Below, piece by piece: positions 33,901-41,868 of a stretch of 42,087 nt of DNA. The stretch is taken from contig JAEWNJ010000130.1 in assembly GCA_023392795.1 (NCBI GenBank), forward strand, positions 1 to 42,087, given 5' to 3'. The position numbers and the translations under genes were made by a program. Origin of the DNA: Candidatus Cloacimonadota bacterium. GTDB taxonomy: Bacteria > Cloacimonadota > Cloacimonadia > Cloacimonadales > Cloacimonadaceae. Every line of letters starts with the position of its first letter. Position 1 is the first letter of the stretch. Below the pieces are notes generated by a model. The model saw only the letters and a list, made by a program, of their open reading frames with translations, was not told where the DNA came from and searched no databases.

Positions 33901-34702
33901 TGATGTCGAAATGGGTTCATGGAGCGGCAATCGCCCATGGGGACAGGAAACGTATAGCGTAAGCGCAGGAACCAGGACATTCAAATGGACATACGTGAAA
34001 GACGTCAGCCAGAACTCCGGTTCCGACGCAGCATGGATCGACAACATAATCTTCCCGCTTTCCGCCGATGGAGATGTTGCCATGTTCTATACCGGAACTC
34101 AAAGCCTGGACTATCTGGTGAGCCCCAATGCAACGGTCAGCAAGGACATCGTCATCCGCAACCTGGGTACTGCCGATCTGGAAGGCCTGATGTCCATCCC
34201 GGCAGAGTTCGTGCTCAGCAATATGAGTCAGGAACTTCCCGATGACTATTATTACAGCATCGCTCCCGGCGCCACTGCGGTATTCACCATGACCTACGTG
34301 GCAGGCAGCACGGTTCCCGATCTCAATTCACAGGTGCAACTCACTTCCAATGATCCTGATATGCCTACCTATTCCATACCCGTGACTCTTAATCCAGTCT
34401 CCAATAATGACAATATAAACCCCTTGATTACCTCTCTGACTGGAAACTATCCCAATCCTTTCAATCCCAGCACTTCCATCCGTTTTAGCTTGAAGGATGC
34501 GGGGAAAGTAAGGATCCAGATCTACAATCTCAAGGGACAATTGGTAAAGAATCTCATCAATAGCGACCTACAGTCTGGTAACCATCAGATCGTATGGGAT
34601 GGCCGTGATGATCGCGGAAACGGCGTTTCCAGCGGTATCTATTTATACCGCATGGAAAGTGGCGATTACACCCGTACCAATAAGATGATGCTTATGAAAT
34701 AA
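30932..34702 (+). CDS. secreted gingipain-like C25 cysteine protease with sorting domain
   Basis: Secreted protein of 1256 residues. A signal peptide (1-20) is followed by a C25-type propeptide (to about 225), the peptidase C25 domain (about 235-600), Ig-like/CARDB-like beta domains (about 655-890), a jelly-roll domain resembling the cleaved-adhesin family (about 905-1045), a further beta domain and the type IX-like sorting domain (last 85 residues, Asn-Tyr-Pro-Asn-Pro-Phe-Asn-Pro). The catalytic dyad is His444 (Thr-Ala-His-Gly-Gly) and Cys477 in Gly-Asn-Cys-Cys. The 33-residue spacing equals that of gingipain RgpB (His211, Cys244). The Ala before the catalytic Cys is itself Cys. ATG 30932 has AGGAG 5 bases upstream; an earlier in-frame ATG at 30881 would spoil the signal peptide. 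Substrates are unknown. Confidence 0.9.
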   Translation: MKKHLIMLVLVALAGLLAAGTINLQSTLSQAQILSNSSEGLSVRFTVDAFEYQEVTTKEGVWTMLNAKDYTSTNRVGEPALPLMRKIISVPLGARLDYSLSDTQRRSVSLEASGVRYPIMPAQEPVAKCDDPASLKFSVNRSFYNGQRSTSEATIQLTELGMMRGERLVALDFIPANYNPATKSLDVTLSTNVDIRFVNADYIATSELKGKAYSPVFASTMAGSVWNYQDTRVSLMRYPVGYVIITPASFVPALQPFVDWKTREGYAVTVNTIESIGNNTTSIKTFMQNLWNSATTTNPAPSYLLIVGDVAQVVSNSGTTGSHPTDLSYVRLQGNDFMPEMYFGRFSATTPEEVTNQVNKTLLHEQYAMPDDSYLQDTVLIAGMDGYWAQTHGNGQINYATQNYFNASHGIDAHTYLYPASGNSLTAIRNDVSAGAGYVNYTAHGGVTDWSDPNFTIDHINQLQNTNKYPVVVGNCCLTSKFDAPICFGEAWLRATNKGGVIYIGGTNSTYWDEDYWWGVGAKGSATGNAPAYNANTLGVYDAVFHDHQEAFADWAYSAGSMVVMGNMAVVQGNSSRINYYWEIYSIMGDPSLMPYMGIPAQNSMSVPETLFLGLGTMEIMADPYSYVALSMNGVLHGVGLADENGNLTLNYTPFTEPGMADMVVTRSRRQPLVSQISVIPNEGAYVTVGQIVLADDNGVAEAGESLPIDLTFSNVGVMDAENLSVSITTDSPWIFANQSEATINDIASETQITVEDIFTLNINQGTPDQHVATFIITVTDGTHEWNTTRALTINAPNVIIASTSFFDPNQNGAFEAGELINITLNIQNTGHMQVESGALNLILNSDQASLPMNSFMIPGLNIGSNLPLNFDLQLASTVVDGSVIPLGIVLDMGAQMINHSIIIPIGAVVEGFESGDFSAFPWVNSSSSPWTVIGNDAAEGTYSAKSGTIGNNASTSLQIMMSVGMDSEIKFNRKVSSESNYDFLKFFIDDVEMGSWSGNRPWGQETYSVSAGTRTFKWTYVKDVSQNSGSDAAWIDNIIFPLSADGDVAMFYTGTQSLDYLVSPNATVSKDIVIRNLGTADLEGLMSIPAEFVLSNMSQELPDDYYYSIAPGATAVFTMTYVAGSTVPDLNSQVQLTSNDPDMPTYSIPVTLNPVSNNDNINPLITSLTGNYPNPFNPSTSIRFSLKDAGKVRIQIYNLKGQLVKNLINSDLQSGNHQIVWDGRDDRGNGVSSGIYLYRMESGDYTRTNKMMLMK

Positions 34703-34711
34703 ATCCCCCCC

Positions 34712-34748
34712 GGCTTGCCCCTCCTGTGAGGGGCAGCCTTTGTTTTTG
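34712..34748 (+). terminator. rho-independent terminator between the two proteases
   Basis: GGCT-T-GCCCCTC pairs with GAGGGGC-AGCC around a 4-base loop, with one bulged T, then TTTGTTTTT. It follows the first protease stop by about 10 bases, so the second protease is probably transcribed from its own promoter. Confidence 0.85.
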
Positions 34749-34756
34749 ATATATAC
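34740..34756 (+). promoter_or_regulatory. shared upstream motif, copy 2
   Basis: The second copy of TTGYTTWTGATATATAC overlaps the T-tract of the preceding terminator. It lies 71 bases before the ATG at 34828. See the copy at 30850. Confidence 0.4.
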
Positions 34757-34827
34757 ATCGGAGCCAATATGAGCTCCACAAAGCTTAAGAAGTGATAATC
34801 TATATGAGATACAATGGAGGATATATA

Positions 34828-37800
34828 ATGAAAAAGCTCATTATATTACTAAGCCTGTTATGCGCTCTCGGCCTTTGGGCAGAGACTGTCGTACTGGGCG
34901 AACAAGCGAATCAGATACGCCTGATTAGCAGCAGCGAATACTCTTCGCGCATCGAGCTGAGCCTGGGCTCTTTCGAGCGTGAAGCAGTACAGATAGATGG
35001 CCGTACCTGGTACTTGCCAACACTCAAGAAAGCTGGCCTTACCCTTGAGGCAGGATATCCGCAAGTTCCTGTGATGGCAGCCAGTGTGATCATCCCTGCT
35101 ACCGCGGGTATGAATCTGAACATCATACAGATCGAGTATGTGGATCTCCCCATGCCGATCGCTCCTTCCAAAGGGAATCTGACTCGTAACATCGATCCTG
35201 CAAGCGTTCCCTATAGCTTCGCGGATTTCTATAACGGAGACGACACCTATCCCCGCAATACTGCATACCTCAGCGAACCTTTTATCATGAGGGATTATCG
35301 CGGGATCACAGTGCGTTTCCAACCCTTTGAATACTTCCCTGATACGCAGACCACCCGTGTCTATACCAAGCTTGTGGTCGATGTGGTGACCAGCGGTAGC
35401 GACTTCACCAATGCCGCCAGTGTAAATATGCGCCGGGAAAGCCCCGAGTTTTCTGGAATCTATCAAAGCATGTTCCTGAATTACGCTAGCGCCAAGTACC
35501 CGATCCTGAGTGAAGAAGGGCGCATCCTGGTGATCACTCACTCGATGTTTAACGACACCATCCTGCCATGGGTGAATTGGAAGCGCCAGATGGGTTACAC
35601 GGTTGACGTGGTGGACGTTTCGGTTGCCGGCCCCAGCGCCAGCAATATCAAGACCTACATTCAAAATCAATACAATCTAAATGACGGCCTGAAGTTCGTC
35701 CAACTGATGGGCGACGCACCCCAGGTTCCTTCGCTATCCTTTGGCGGTGGTGGCAGCGATCCATCTTATGCCCTTTTGGCCGGTGCTGACAACTATCCGG
35801 ATATCTTCATCGGCAGATTCTCCGCCCAAAGCGTAGCGGAAATGCAAACTCAGATTCAGCGTTCCGTGCATTACGAACGCGATATTCAAGCTGATGACGA
35901 TTGGATCATCCGCGCCATGGGCATTGCCTCAAACGAAGGTGGCGGCAGTCAGGGTGACATGGGCGAAAGCGACCAGGCACACATGGAATTGATCCGTACC
36001 GACTTGCTGGGCTACGGCTACAGCTCTGTAGACCAAATGTATCAGGCCATGGGAGCTACCGCTACTCAGGTTGGGACAAACTTAAACAACGGCCGTGGCT
36101 TTATAAACTACGTTGGGCACGGATCCGATACTTCCTGGGTAACCACCGACTTTAGCAACAATAACGTCAATGCCCTCACCAACGATTTCATGCTCCCCGT
36201 GATCGCTTCTGTGGCTTGCGTGAATGGGAACTTTGTATCTCAGACCTGCTTTGCAGAAGCCTGGTTGAGAGCCACAAACAATGCCAATGGCAATCCCACC
36301 GGCGCCACCGTGATGTACGCATCAACGGTAAATCAAGGCTGGAATCCCCCCATGAGAGCGCAGGATGAGATCACTGATCTGGTGATCGCTGAAGCCAAGA
36401 CCACGGTCGGCGGCCTTTTCTTCCACGGTTCATCCAAGATGATCGAAGTATATGGCGCAGATGGTGTGGAAGAGTACAAAAGCTGGACCATCTTTGGCGA
36501 CGCGTCTCTGATGATGCGCAGCAAAACCCCCACTCTTATCAGTGCAGAATACAATCCCGTCCTGTTGATCGGGATGAACAATCTCTTGGTGCAGACCGAG
36601 CCCAACGCACGCTTAACTCTTTCTGCCAATGATGTAATCTACGGCAAAGCGATTGCTGATGCTGGCGGAACTGCCTTGATCACTCTGGAAGTTCTACCTG
36701 CCGAACCAATGGATCTCACGCTCACCATCGCCGCGTTTAACAAGGTAACCCACATGGGCATCGTTCAGGTATTGCCTGCAGATGGCCCCTATCTCATCGT
36801 GACTGGTGTGAACGTAAACAGTGGCGTACCTGCCCATTACGGAGAACTGGTTAATATCCAGATCGACATGGAGAACGTGGGTAATGATCCTGCGGAAAAC
36901 ATTAGTGTTACCATTGAAACAGCCGATCCATATCTCAGCGTGGTTGGCAATCCCGAAGTGATCAGTATGATAGCTGCCAATGCTACTGGCAGCACCTCTA
37001 CCGGGGTAAATCTGCAAATAGCAAATAACGCCCCAGATCAGTGGATCGCGCCCTTCACAATCCGTATCAGCCTTCCCGATGGTGAAGAATTCAGTGCCGA
37101 CCACAGCTTTGCGATCAATGCACCAGTATTGGAATGGGGGTATTTCCAAGTGGATGACAGCCAGGGCGATGGCAATAACCGCATCGATCCCGGGGAAAGC
37201 TTCATCCTCAGCATCCCCTTCTCAAATATCGGTCACTCGATGAGCCCGGACATCCATACTTCACTCATTATCAATGGCGGCGAGCACCTTCTGAATCCCA
37301 TCGCCAACGATTTCGAAGCCCTGGATGTGAATGGAATCGCCATCATGCAAAATGAGATCACGCTTTCTTCTCAAGTTGCCCCCGGCACCACGATCCAGAT
37401 CTTAGCCATGGCAAGCATGGGAGATTACACTGTAGTAAATACTTACAACGTTGTTGTAGGCATTTTACTGGAGAACTTCGAAGGCGGTTTTGGTAACTTC
37501 CCATGGACTTTCACCGGTGGTGACTGGACATCCAGCACAAACGGTTATCAGGAAACCATCGCGGCTCAAAGCGCTACCATCGGTAATTCTCAGTCCACCA
37601 GCATGAGTGTTACCATGACTAATCCCGCCGATGGCATCGTATCCTTCTGGAAAAAGGTTTCCAGTGAAGTGGGACGAGATCACCTGAAGTTCTACATCAA
37701 CGGTATGTTGAAAAACCAATGGAGCGGCATAGATACTGATTACTCCCAGGTCAGCTACATGGTAGCCGCCGGAACCAATACCTACCGTTGGGAATACACC

Positions 37801-38514
37801 AAGGACAATTCCATATCCGCCGGCAGTGATTGTGTATGGATCGACGATGTGGTCTTCCCCGCCGAAAGCTTGAATCAGGGAAGCCCAGATCTGTTGATCG
37901 ATCAAACCAGTCTTGACTTTGGCAATACAGACATCGGGGTGGAAGTGATCCTACCTTTCACCATTTCCAATACAGGAACGGCAAACATGATCGGAACCTT
38001 GCAAATTCCAGAGCCATACTCCCTGGATAGCAGTGCTTCGGAGCTTGTGAGCTTCATGAATTATTCCATCCCGGCAGGGGAATCTCTGGAGCTTCCCATT
38101 GCCTTCCGACCGCAGGCAGAAGGTGTTTTTGCCGGCTTCCTGATCGTTACTTCTGACGATCCGGACGCGCAGTTCATAAACATCGCCCTGATGGGCAGTG
38201 CGACACCTGTCAGTAACAATGACAACGTTAATCCCGTGGTTACCGGTTTGGGCGCAAACTATCCCAATCCCTTCAATCCAAATACCACTCTCAGCTATTC
38301 CATCAAAGAACGTGGTCACGTGAAGATAGATATATACAACTTGCTGGGTCAGAAAGTGAAAACCCTCGTGAATGGCGTAATGACCGCCGGCGCGCACACT
38401 GTGTCCTGGAACGGCATGGATGATAATCGCCGTCCTGTAGCCAGCGGAGTGTATTTCTACAAGATGCAATCTGGGAAATATACCAATACCCGCAAAATGA
38501 TCCTGATGAAGTAA
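34828..38514 (+). CDS. secreted gingipain-like C25 cysteine protease with sorting domain
   Basis: Paralogue of the preceding protease, 1228 residues, same domain order: signal peptide (1-18), propeptide (to about 210), C25 peptidase (about 220-560), Ig/CARDB-like domains, adhesin-like jelly roll (about 875-1005), an ASH-like beta domain and the sorting domain (last 85 residues). The dyad is His431 in Tyr-Val-Gly-His-Gly-Ser and Cys464 in Ser-Val-Ala-Cys-Val-Asn-Gly, again 33 residues apart. Both motifs are much closer to true gingipains than those of the first copy. GGAGG lies 7 bases before ATG 34828, ruling out the in-frame ATGs upstream. Surface proteolysis, perhaps of protein feedstock, is inferred. 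Confidence 0.92.
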   Translation: MKKLIILLSLLCALGLWAETVVLGEQANQIRLISSSEYSSRIELSLGSFEREAVQIDGRTWYLPTLKKAGLTLEAGYPQVPVMAASVIIPATAGMNLNIIQIEYVDLPMPIAPSKGNLTRNIDPASVPYSFADFYNGDDTYPRNTAYLSEPFIMRDYRGITVRFQPFEYFPDTQTTRVYTKLVVDVVTSGSDFTNAASVNMRRESPEFSGIYQSMFLNYASAKYPILSEEGRILVITHSMFNDTILPWVNWKRQMGYTVDVVDVSVAGPSASNIKTYIQNQYNLNDGLKFVQLMGDAPQVPSLSFGGGGSDPSYALLAGADNYPDIFIGRFSAQSVAEMQTQIQRSVHYERDIQADDDWIIRAMGIASNEGGGSQGDMGESDQAHMELIRTDLLGYGYSSVDQMYQAMGATATQVGTNLNNGRGFINYVGHGSDTSWVTTDFSNNNVNALTNDFMLPVIASVACVNGNFVSQTCFAEAWLRATNNANGNPTGATVMYASTVNQGWNPPMRAQDEITDLVIAEAKTTVGGLFFHGSSKMIEVYGADGVEEYKSWTIFGDASLMMRSKTPTLISAEYNPVLLIGMNNLLVQTEPNARLTLSANDVIYGKAIADAGGTALITLEVLPAEPMDLTLTIAAFNKVTHMGIVQVLPADGPYLIVTGVNVNSGVPAHYGELVNIQIDMENVGNDPAENISVTIETADPYLSVVGNPEVISMIAANATGSTSTGVNLQIANNAPDQWIAPFTIRISLPDGEEFSADHSFAINAPVLEWGYFQVDDSQGDGNNRIDPGESFILSIPFSNIGHSMSPDIHTSLIINGGEHLLNPIANDFEALDVNGIAIMQNEITLSSQVAPGTTIQILAMASMGDYTVVNTYNVVVGILLENFEGGFGNFPWTFTGGDWTSSTNGYQETIAAQSATIGNSQSTSMSVTMTNPADGIVSFWKKVSSEVGRDHLKFYINGMLKNQWSGIDTDYSQVSYMVAAGTNTYRWEYTKDNSISAGSDCVWIDDVVFPAESLNQGSPDLLIDQTSLDFGNTDIGVEVILPFTISNTGTANMIGTLQIPEPYSLDSSASELVSFMNYSIPAGESLELPIAFRPQAEGVFAGFLIVTSDDPDAQFINIALMGSATPVSNNDNVNPVVTGLGANYPNPFNPNTTLSYSIKERGHVKIDIYNLLGQKVKTLVNGVMTAGAHTVSWNGMDDNRRPVASGVYFYKMQSGKYTNTRKMILMK

Positions 38515-38536
38515 ACTGACTCCAATGTCTCATATA

Positions 38537-38571
38537 GAGCCCGGGTGAAGCATCACCCGGGCTCTTTTTTT
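38537..38571 (+). terminator. rho-independent terminator after second protease
   Basis: A perfect 11-bp stem GAGCCCGGGTG / CACCCGGGCTC with a 6-base loop is followed by seven T. It is the strongest terminator in the window and sits 22 bases after the stop codon. Confidence 0.95.
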
Positions 38572-38605
38572 ACACACATAACTCCAGCCTTACGCCTGCA
38601 TCGAA

Positions 38606-38687
38606 TCCATTTCCGGCTTTCTTTGTAGTTACCACCCTCTTCCACTCTTCCTGCGTACCACGTAAGAGGATTGCGGCTGGGTGGCAG
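38606..38687 (+). repeat. palindromic dispersed repeat, copy 3 (degenerate)
   Basis: Shares with copies 1 and 2 the opening TCCATT.C.GGCTT, the TTACCACCCTC arm, the AAGAGGATT core and the closing GTGGCAG arm, but with small insertions and many changes. Stem pairing is partly kept (CCACC with GGTGG). I estimate clear but low similarity, and the boundaries are approximate. Confidence 0.6.
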
Positions 38688-38744
38688 GTGGGTGGAATGC
38701 CAGTGTAAGGCTTGCAGGCGCTTCCCCCTGCATGAGCAGCTTTG

Positions 38745-38783
38745 CTGCTTTACTAAAAGGGTCACAGTTCGTTTAGTAAGCAG
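38745..38783. repeat. inverted repeat
   Basis: CTGCTTTACTAAA (38745-38757) pairs with TTTAGTAAGCAG (38772-38783), 12 pairs with one bulged T and a 14-base loop. No T-tract follows on either strand, so it is not an obvious terminator. Confidence 0.6.
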
Positions 38784-38915
38784 TTGCATTCGCGACTTCG
38801 CCGCTCTCTCCGCCTCATATGCAGGCGAGGATGCCTACAATGCATATCCGCTCAGCCCAATTGAGTAAACGGAGGATTGTGTAGCTACCACGAACCGCAT
38901 GTACTGAATCGGGAT

Positions 38916-38952
38916 AAAAAAAAGGAAGCGGCACATGGCTATGCACCGCTTC
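38916..38952 (-). terminator. rho-independent terminator after pilin-like gene
   Basis: On the minus strand GAAGCGGTGCAT pairs with ATGTGCCGCTTC (12 pairs, two of them G-T) around a 4-base loop, then C and eight T. It lies 21 bases after the stop at 38974. Confidence 0.9.
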
Positions 38953-38973
38953 GAAGACTAATGACTATGTGGA

Positions 38974-39462
38974 TTATTCTTCCGGCAACCACTCATCCTT
39001 GATGGTAGGTTTACGTTCCGGAGCTGGATCATCCACGCTGAAGCTACGGTCGGCCAGGACATAGTTCAGCTTGATGCCTGCCTTGCCGAAGGACTCTTTT
39101 GAGGTAACGACAAACGCGAAGGCTTCTCCATTATATTCCAGAGTGAAATCCTCCAGATCGGTGTTAGTAAGATTCAACTGACTGATGTCAAAGGGATACT
39201 CACCGAAATCATCGGTTTTCTTAAATTCCTCGGCAGCGTTGATGGCACTCTGCAAAGTGGGAAGCATAGCTTCAAACTTGGTCTGGGCCAGGGCTTCGGC
39301 TGCTTTATCCATTTTGAGCTGGCGCATGCCAAAAAAGAACACGAAAATCAGGCCCACCAGGAGCAGAATCATGATCAGTTCCACAAGGCTGACCTTGTTT
39401 GGATTGGCAAGCCCGTTTACCTGACTTGTCTTGGTTGCAGCAGTATTTGTAGTATCAGACAT
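38974..39462 (-). CDS. atypical pilin-like / membrane-anchored protein
   Basis: Protein of 162 residues. A polar leader of about 23 residues precedes Val-Ser-Leu-Val-Glu-Leu-Ile-Met and a hydrophobic helix to about residue 44, then an amphipathic helix and a small alpha/beta domain. The position of the Glu in the hydrophobic start matches position 5 of type IV pilins and type II pseudopilins. The prepilin cleavage site lacks the required Gly, since Lys stands there. The leader is also long. It may be a divergent pseudopilin or simply an anchored protein. GGGAG lies about 6 bases before the ATG. It is followed by a strong terminator. Function is unknown. Confidence 0.6.
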   Translation of the reverse strand: MSDTTNTAATKTSQVNGLANPNKVSLVELIMILLLVGLIFVFFFGMRQLKMDKAAEALAQTKFEAMLPTLQSAINAAEEFKKTDDFGEYPFDISQLNLTNTDLEDFTLEYNGEAFAFVVTSKESFGKAGIKLNYVLADRSFSVDDPAPERKPTIKDEWLPEE

Positions 39463-39542
39463 TATATTCTCCCAAGCTTATTCGTCTTTGCCTCCACTCT
39501 TTTTGGGCTTTCCTTTTTTGTCAAACCTTTTTTCGTGGCCAT
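39462..39542 (-). CDS. possible short upstream ORF, 26 residues
   Basis: A lysine-rich 26-codon frame whose TAA overlaps the ATG of the pilin-like gene (TAATG). The overlap would suit a leader peptide or translational coupling, but there is no ribosome binding site before its ATG and no homologue that I recognise. It could be chance. Confidence 0.2.
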   Translation of the reverse strand: MATKKGLTKKESPKRVEAKTNKLGRI

Positions 39543-39654
39543 CGCCGTTAATGCTACCCAAAGCACCTTCGGAGGGCTGAAGATGCCTGTGCAGCGATAT
39601 GTGCGGCTTCCCCCCTTAACCCGCCAGATTGTGTTAATTCATGGAGCTATAGTG

Positions 39655-41802
39655 TTACTTGAGTTTCAGCGCTTTGTAAACCTGATTTCGGCCTTGTTCC
39701 CTGACCCTGATCAGGTATAAACCCGAAGCACAGTTACTGCCGTTATCATCTCTCCCGTCCCAGGCAATTTCCTGCTGACCCAAAGGCAGAGAAGGATAGT
39801 TCCTGTAATACACTTTCTGCCCCTTCAGATTGTAAACTGTGAGCTCCAGCGGCCCTGAGGACGCTTTATCAAACCGGAGGGATACTTCAGTTTTAAAGGG
39901 ATTGGGATAGGCCAAGGCTGTCATGGCCGGAGGAATGATGGGATCATCGGAAGCGAGGGGTATTCCGTTCTCATTGTACATGTAGAGGTTTTTACCACCT
40001 ATCCATTTTGTGTTATTCTGATCGACATAAATGGTATTAATCACCAGTTCATCCAGAGGAGAGTTTGTAGCATCGAAACCGAGCCACTGAACACCGTCAA
40101 AACTGAACATCTTCGCATCCGGGAATGTCGTCGCTACCCATACCAGGTTGTTATGATCCACGGCCACCGTGCGGCAATCAGCATCGATCAGTGGGGAATT
40201 TGCGGGTGTGTAATGAGTCCAGACTCCATCCTCGAGGTGAGATAGATAGCCATGCGCCACCCACACGTCGCCGTCGGGGCCAAAAGCGATGTCATTGATA
40301 TTGTTGATATTGTTGAAAGCCGTGAAATCTCCATCCTGACAGCACAGAAGCCCATCCGCACAGCCCAACCAGATCCTCCCCTCGCCATCAGCTTTGATGA
40401 CAGTAGTGTTATCAAGACTGATGCCGGCTTCAGCGGATGTAAGCACAGCCCAAACTCCATCAGCATAGCGCGAAACTCCGTCAAATTTCCCAATCCAGAC
40501 TCCATCTCCTACAGGGCAAATAGTATTAATGAAACTAGCGCTGATTCCGGTTTGAGTGGCTGTGAATGACTCTGACTCCGTGGGACTCCACTTTAACAAG
40601 TGTAAACACCCGCCGATCCATAGATTATGTTGGGTATCCTGCGCCAGCGACCACACATGGTCGCAGAGCATCGGGATGTTGTACATGCCATAACAATCTA
40701 CAGCACCGCTGTCGTCGATGGATAAAAAACCGCCGTTTCCTTTATCTTCACTCGTTGCCAACCAAAGTTTATGGTCATATCCCGTAAAGATTTCAGTGAC
40801 ATAGGGGCTGGGTATTGGCGTGGCACAGATGGGATACTGAGTAACTGTTCCGGATTCAAAACACACTAGGGACTGGGGAGAATATGTGTCAAACATGCCA
40901 ATCCAGATCCGGCCGGCCATATCCATTTTGAGGTTTTTGAATCCGACATTGTATCCGGCAAAATCCGCACTTGAATAATGCTCTACCGCTCCATCATGAG
41001 GTATATGTAAAAGACTATTCCATTTGGCTAGCCAAACCCCGCCGAGGTTATCTGCCCAAATGTTGTAGTAGCCTGTCAGGTCGTAGTCCTGATACGTTGT
41101 ATGGTAATACCATTGGTCGCCAGCTTTCTTCAGTAACCCGTCATAAAATACAAACCATCCATTGCCGAAAGTGTCAAAGGCCATGCTTTCTATGTCAGGC
41201 ATGGGTTGACTGCCATTTGCATACTGGACAAACTCCCAATTCGAACCATCGAAGTGATACAAATCATGGGCGGAGCATAGCCACACGCCCCCGTTCTGAT
41301 CCGCGTCAAAGTCATAGATATTGTAATTGCCTGGTAGAGCTGAATTTTCGTGAGTAAAGGTACTCCACTGCCCTTCAGCGTATCGGGCTACACCGTGATC
41401 CGTGGCGAACCACATTGCGCCCGTGGTATCCCGGATTATCTTTCTCACATTGTCATTGGGTAATCCTGAATTATCAGAATTGTAGTGCTGCCAATCCTCA
41501 CCGTCAAAGCGCAAAGCGCCATCAGAACCTCCGGCCCATATCTGCCCAGCGCCATCATCACATACGCTATACATGCTGCCCATGGTTCCCGGAGTGTTGT
41601 ACTTATTATACTGCGTGCGAAGGTCGGTTACGGTATTCCAACGCATTATTCCCGCATCCGAAGTCACCCAAACATCGCTTCCTACAAAACAAAATTCGGT
41701 TGGATAGTATCCACCCGGGGAGGCTACCTTCCAATTCTCGCGTTGCCCAAAAAGCAGGGCAGCCAAAGATAGAAACAAGCAAAGACCATAGATATGTTTC
41801 AT
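39655..41802 (-). CDS. secreted beta-propeller protein with sorting domain
   Basis: Secreted protein of 715 residues with a signal peptide (1-19, cut before Gln-Arg-Glu). Most of the chain (about 25-625) consists of short repeats of the two-component-regulator propeller type. Their pattern is Val-Trp-x-Ala/Gly-x-x-x-Gly-Leu/Ala-x-Arg/His-Phe/Tyr-Asp-Gly-x-x-Trp, repeated at least ten times, for example around residues 92-110 and 130-148. The last 85 residues are the type IX-like sorting domain (Ala-Tyr-Pro-Asn-Pro-Phe, then Leu-Thr-Val-Tyr-Asn-Leu-Lys-Gly-Gln). There is no kinase or DNA-binding part, so it is a cell-surface or released protein. AGAGGAG lies 5 bases before the ATG. The ligand is unknown. 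Confidence 0.85.
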   Translation of the reverse strand: MKHIYGLCLFLSLAALLFGQRENWKVASPGGYYPTEFCFVGSDVWVTSDAGIMRWNTVTDLRTQYNKYNTPGTMGSMYSVCDDGAGQIWAGGSDGALRFDGEDWQHYNSDNSGLPNDNVRKIIRDTTGAMWFATDHGVARYAEGQWSTFTHENSALPGNYNIYDFDADQNGGVWLCSAHDLYHFDGSNWEFVQYANGSQPMPDIESMAFDTFGNGWFVFYDGLLKKAGDQWYYHTTYQDYDLTGYYNIWADNLGGVWLAKWNSLLHIPHDGAVEHYSSADFAGYNVGFKNLKMDMAGRIWIGMFDTYSPQSLVCFESGTVTQYPICATPIPSPYVTEIFTGYDHKLWLATSEDKGNGGFLSIDDSGAVDCYGMYNIPMLCDHVWSLAQDTQHNLWIGGCLHLLKWSPTESESFTATQTGISASFINTICPVGDGVWIGKFDGVSRYADGVWAVLTSAEAGISLDNTTVIKADGEGRIWLGCADGLLCCQDGDFTAFNNINNINDIAFGPDGDVWVAHGYLSHLEDGVWTHYTPANSPLIDADCRTVAVDHNNLVWVATTFPDAKMFSFDGVQWLGFDATNSPLDELVINTIYVDQNNTKWIGGKNLYMYNENGIPLASDDPIIPPAMTALAYPNPFKTEVSLRFDKASSGPLELTVYNLKGQKVYYRNYPSLPLGQQEIAWDGRDDNGSNCASGLYLIRVREQGRNQVYKALKLK

Positions 41803-41836
41803 TGTAACTCCTCTTTAGATCTTTAACACACATCAC

Positions 41837-41868
41837 AGCTATGGACACGCAATTTTTGTTCCATAGCT
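41837..41868. repeat. perfect 9-bp inverted repeat
   Basis: AGCTATGGA (41837-41845) and TCCATAGCT (41860-41868) form a hairpin with a 14-base loop in the leader of the propeller gene. A second, imperfect 12-bp stem lies at about 41890-41924. Neither has a T-tract on the minus strand. They may be regulatory or mark the exon side of the intron. Confidence 0.55.

Larger units (their letters stand above)
38572..38915. other. intergenic region rich in inverted repeats
   Basis: About 340 bp between converging terminators, with no credible gene. It contains the degenerate third copy of the palindromic repeat, a small AGCAGC-TTT-GCTGCT hairpin near 38736, and the inverted repeat at 38745-38783. The region is not expected to be transcribed from either side, so the structures may be relics of small elements. 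Confidence 0.6.
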
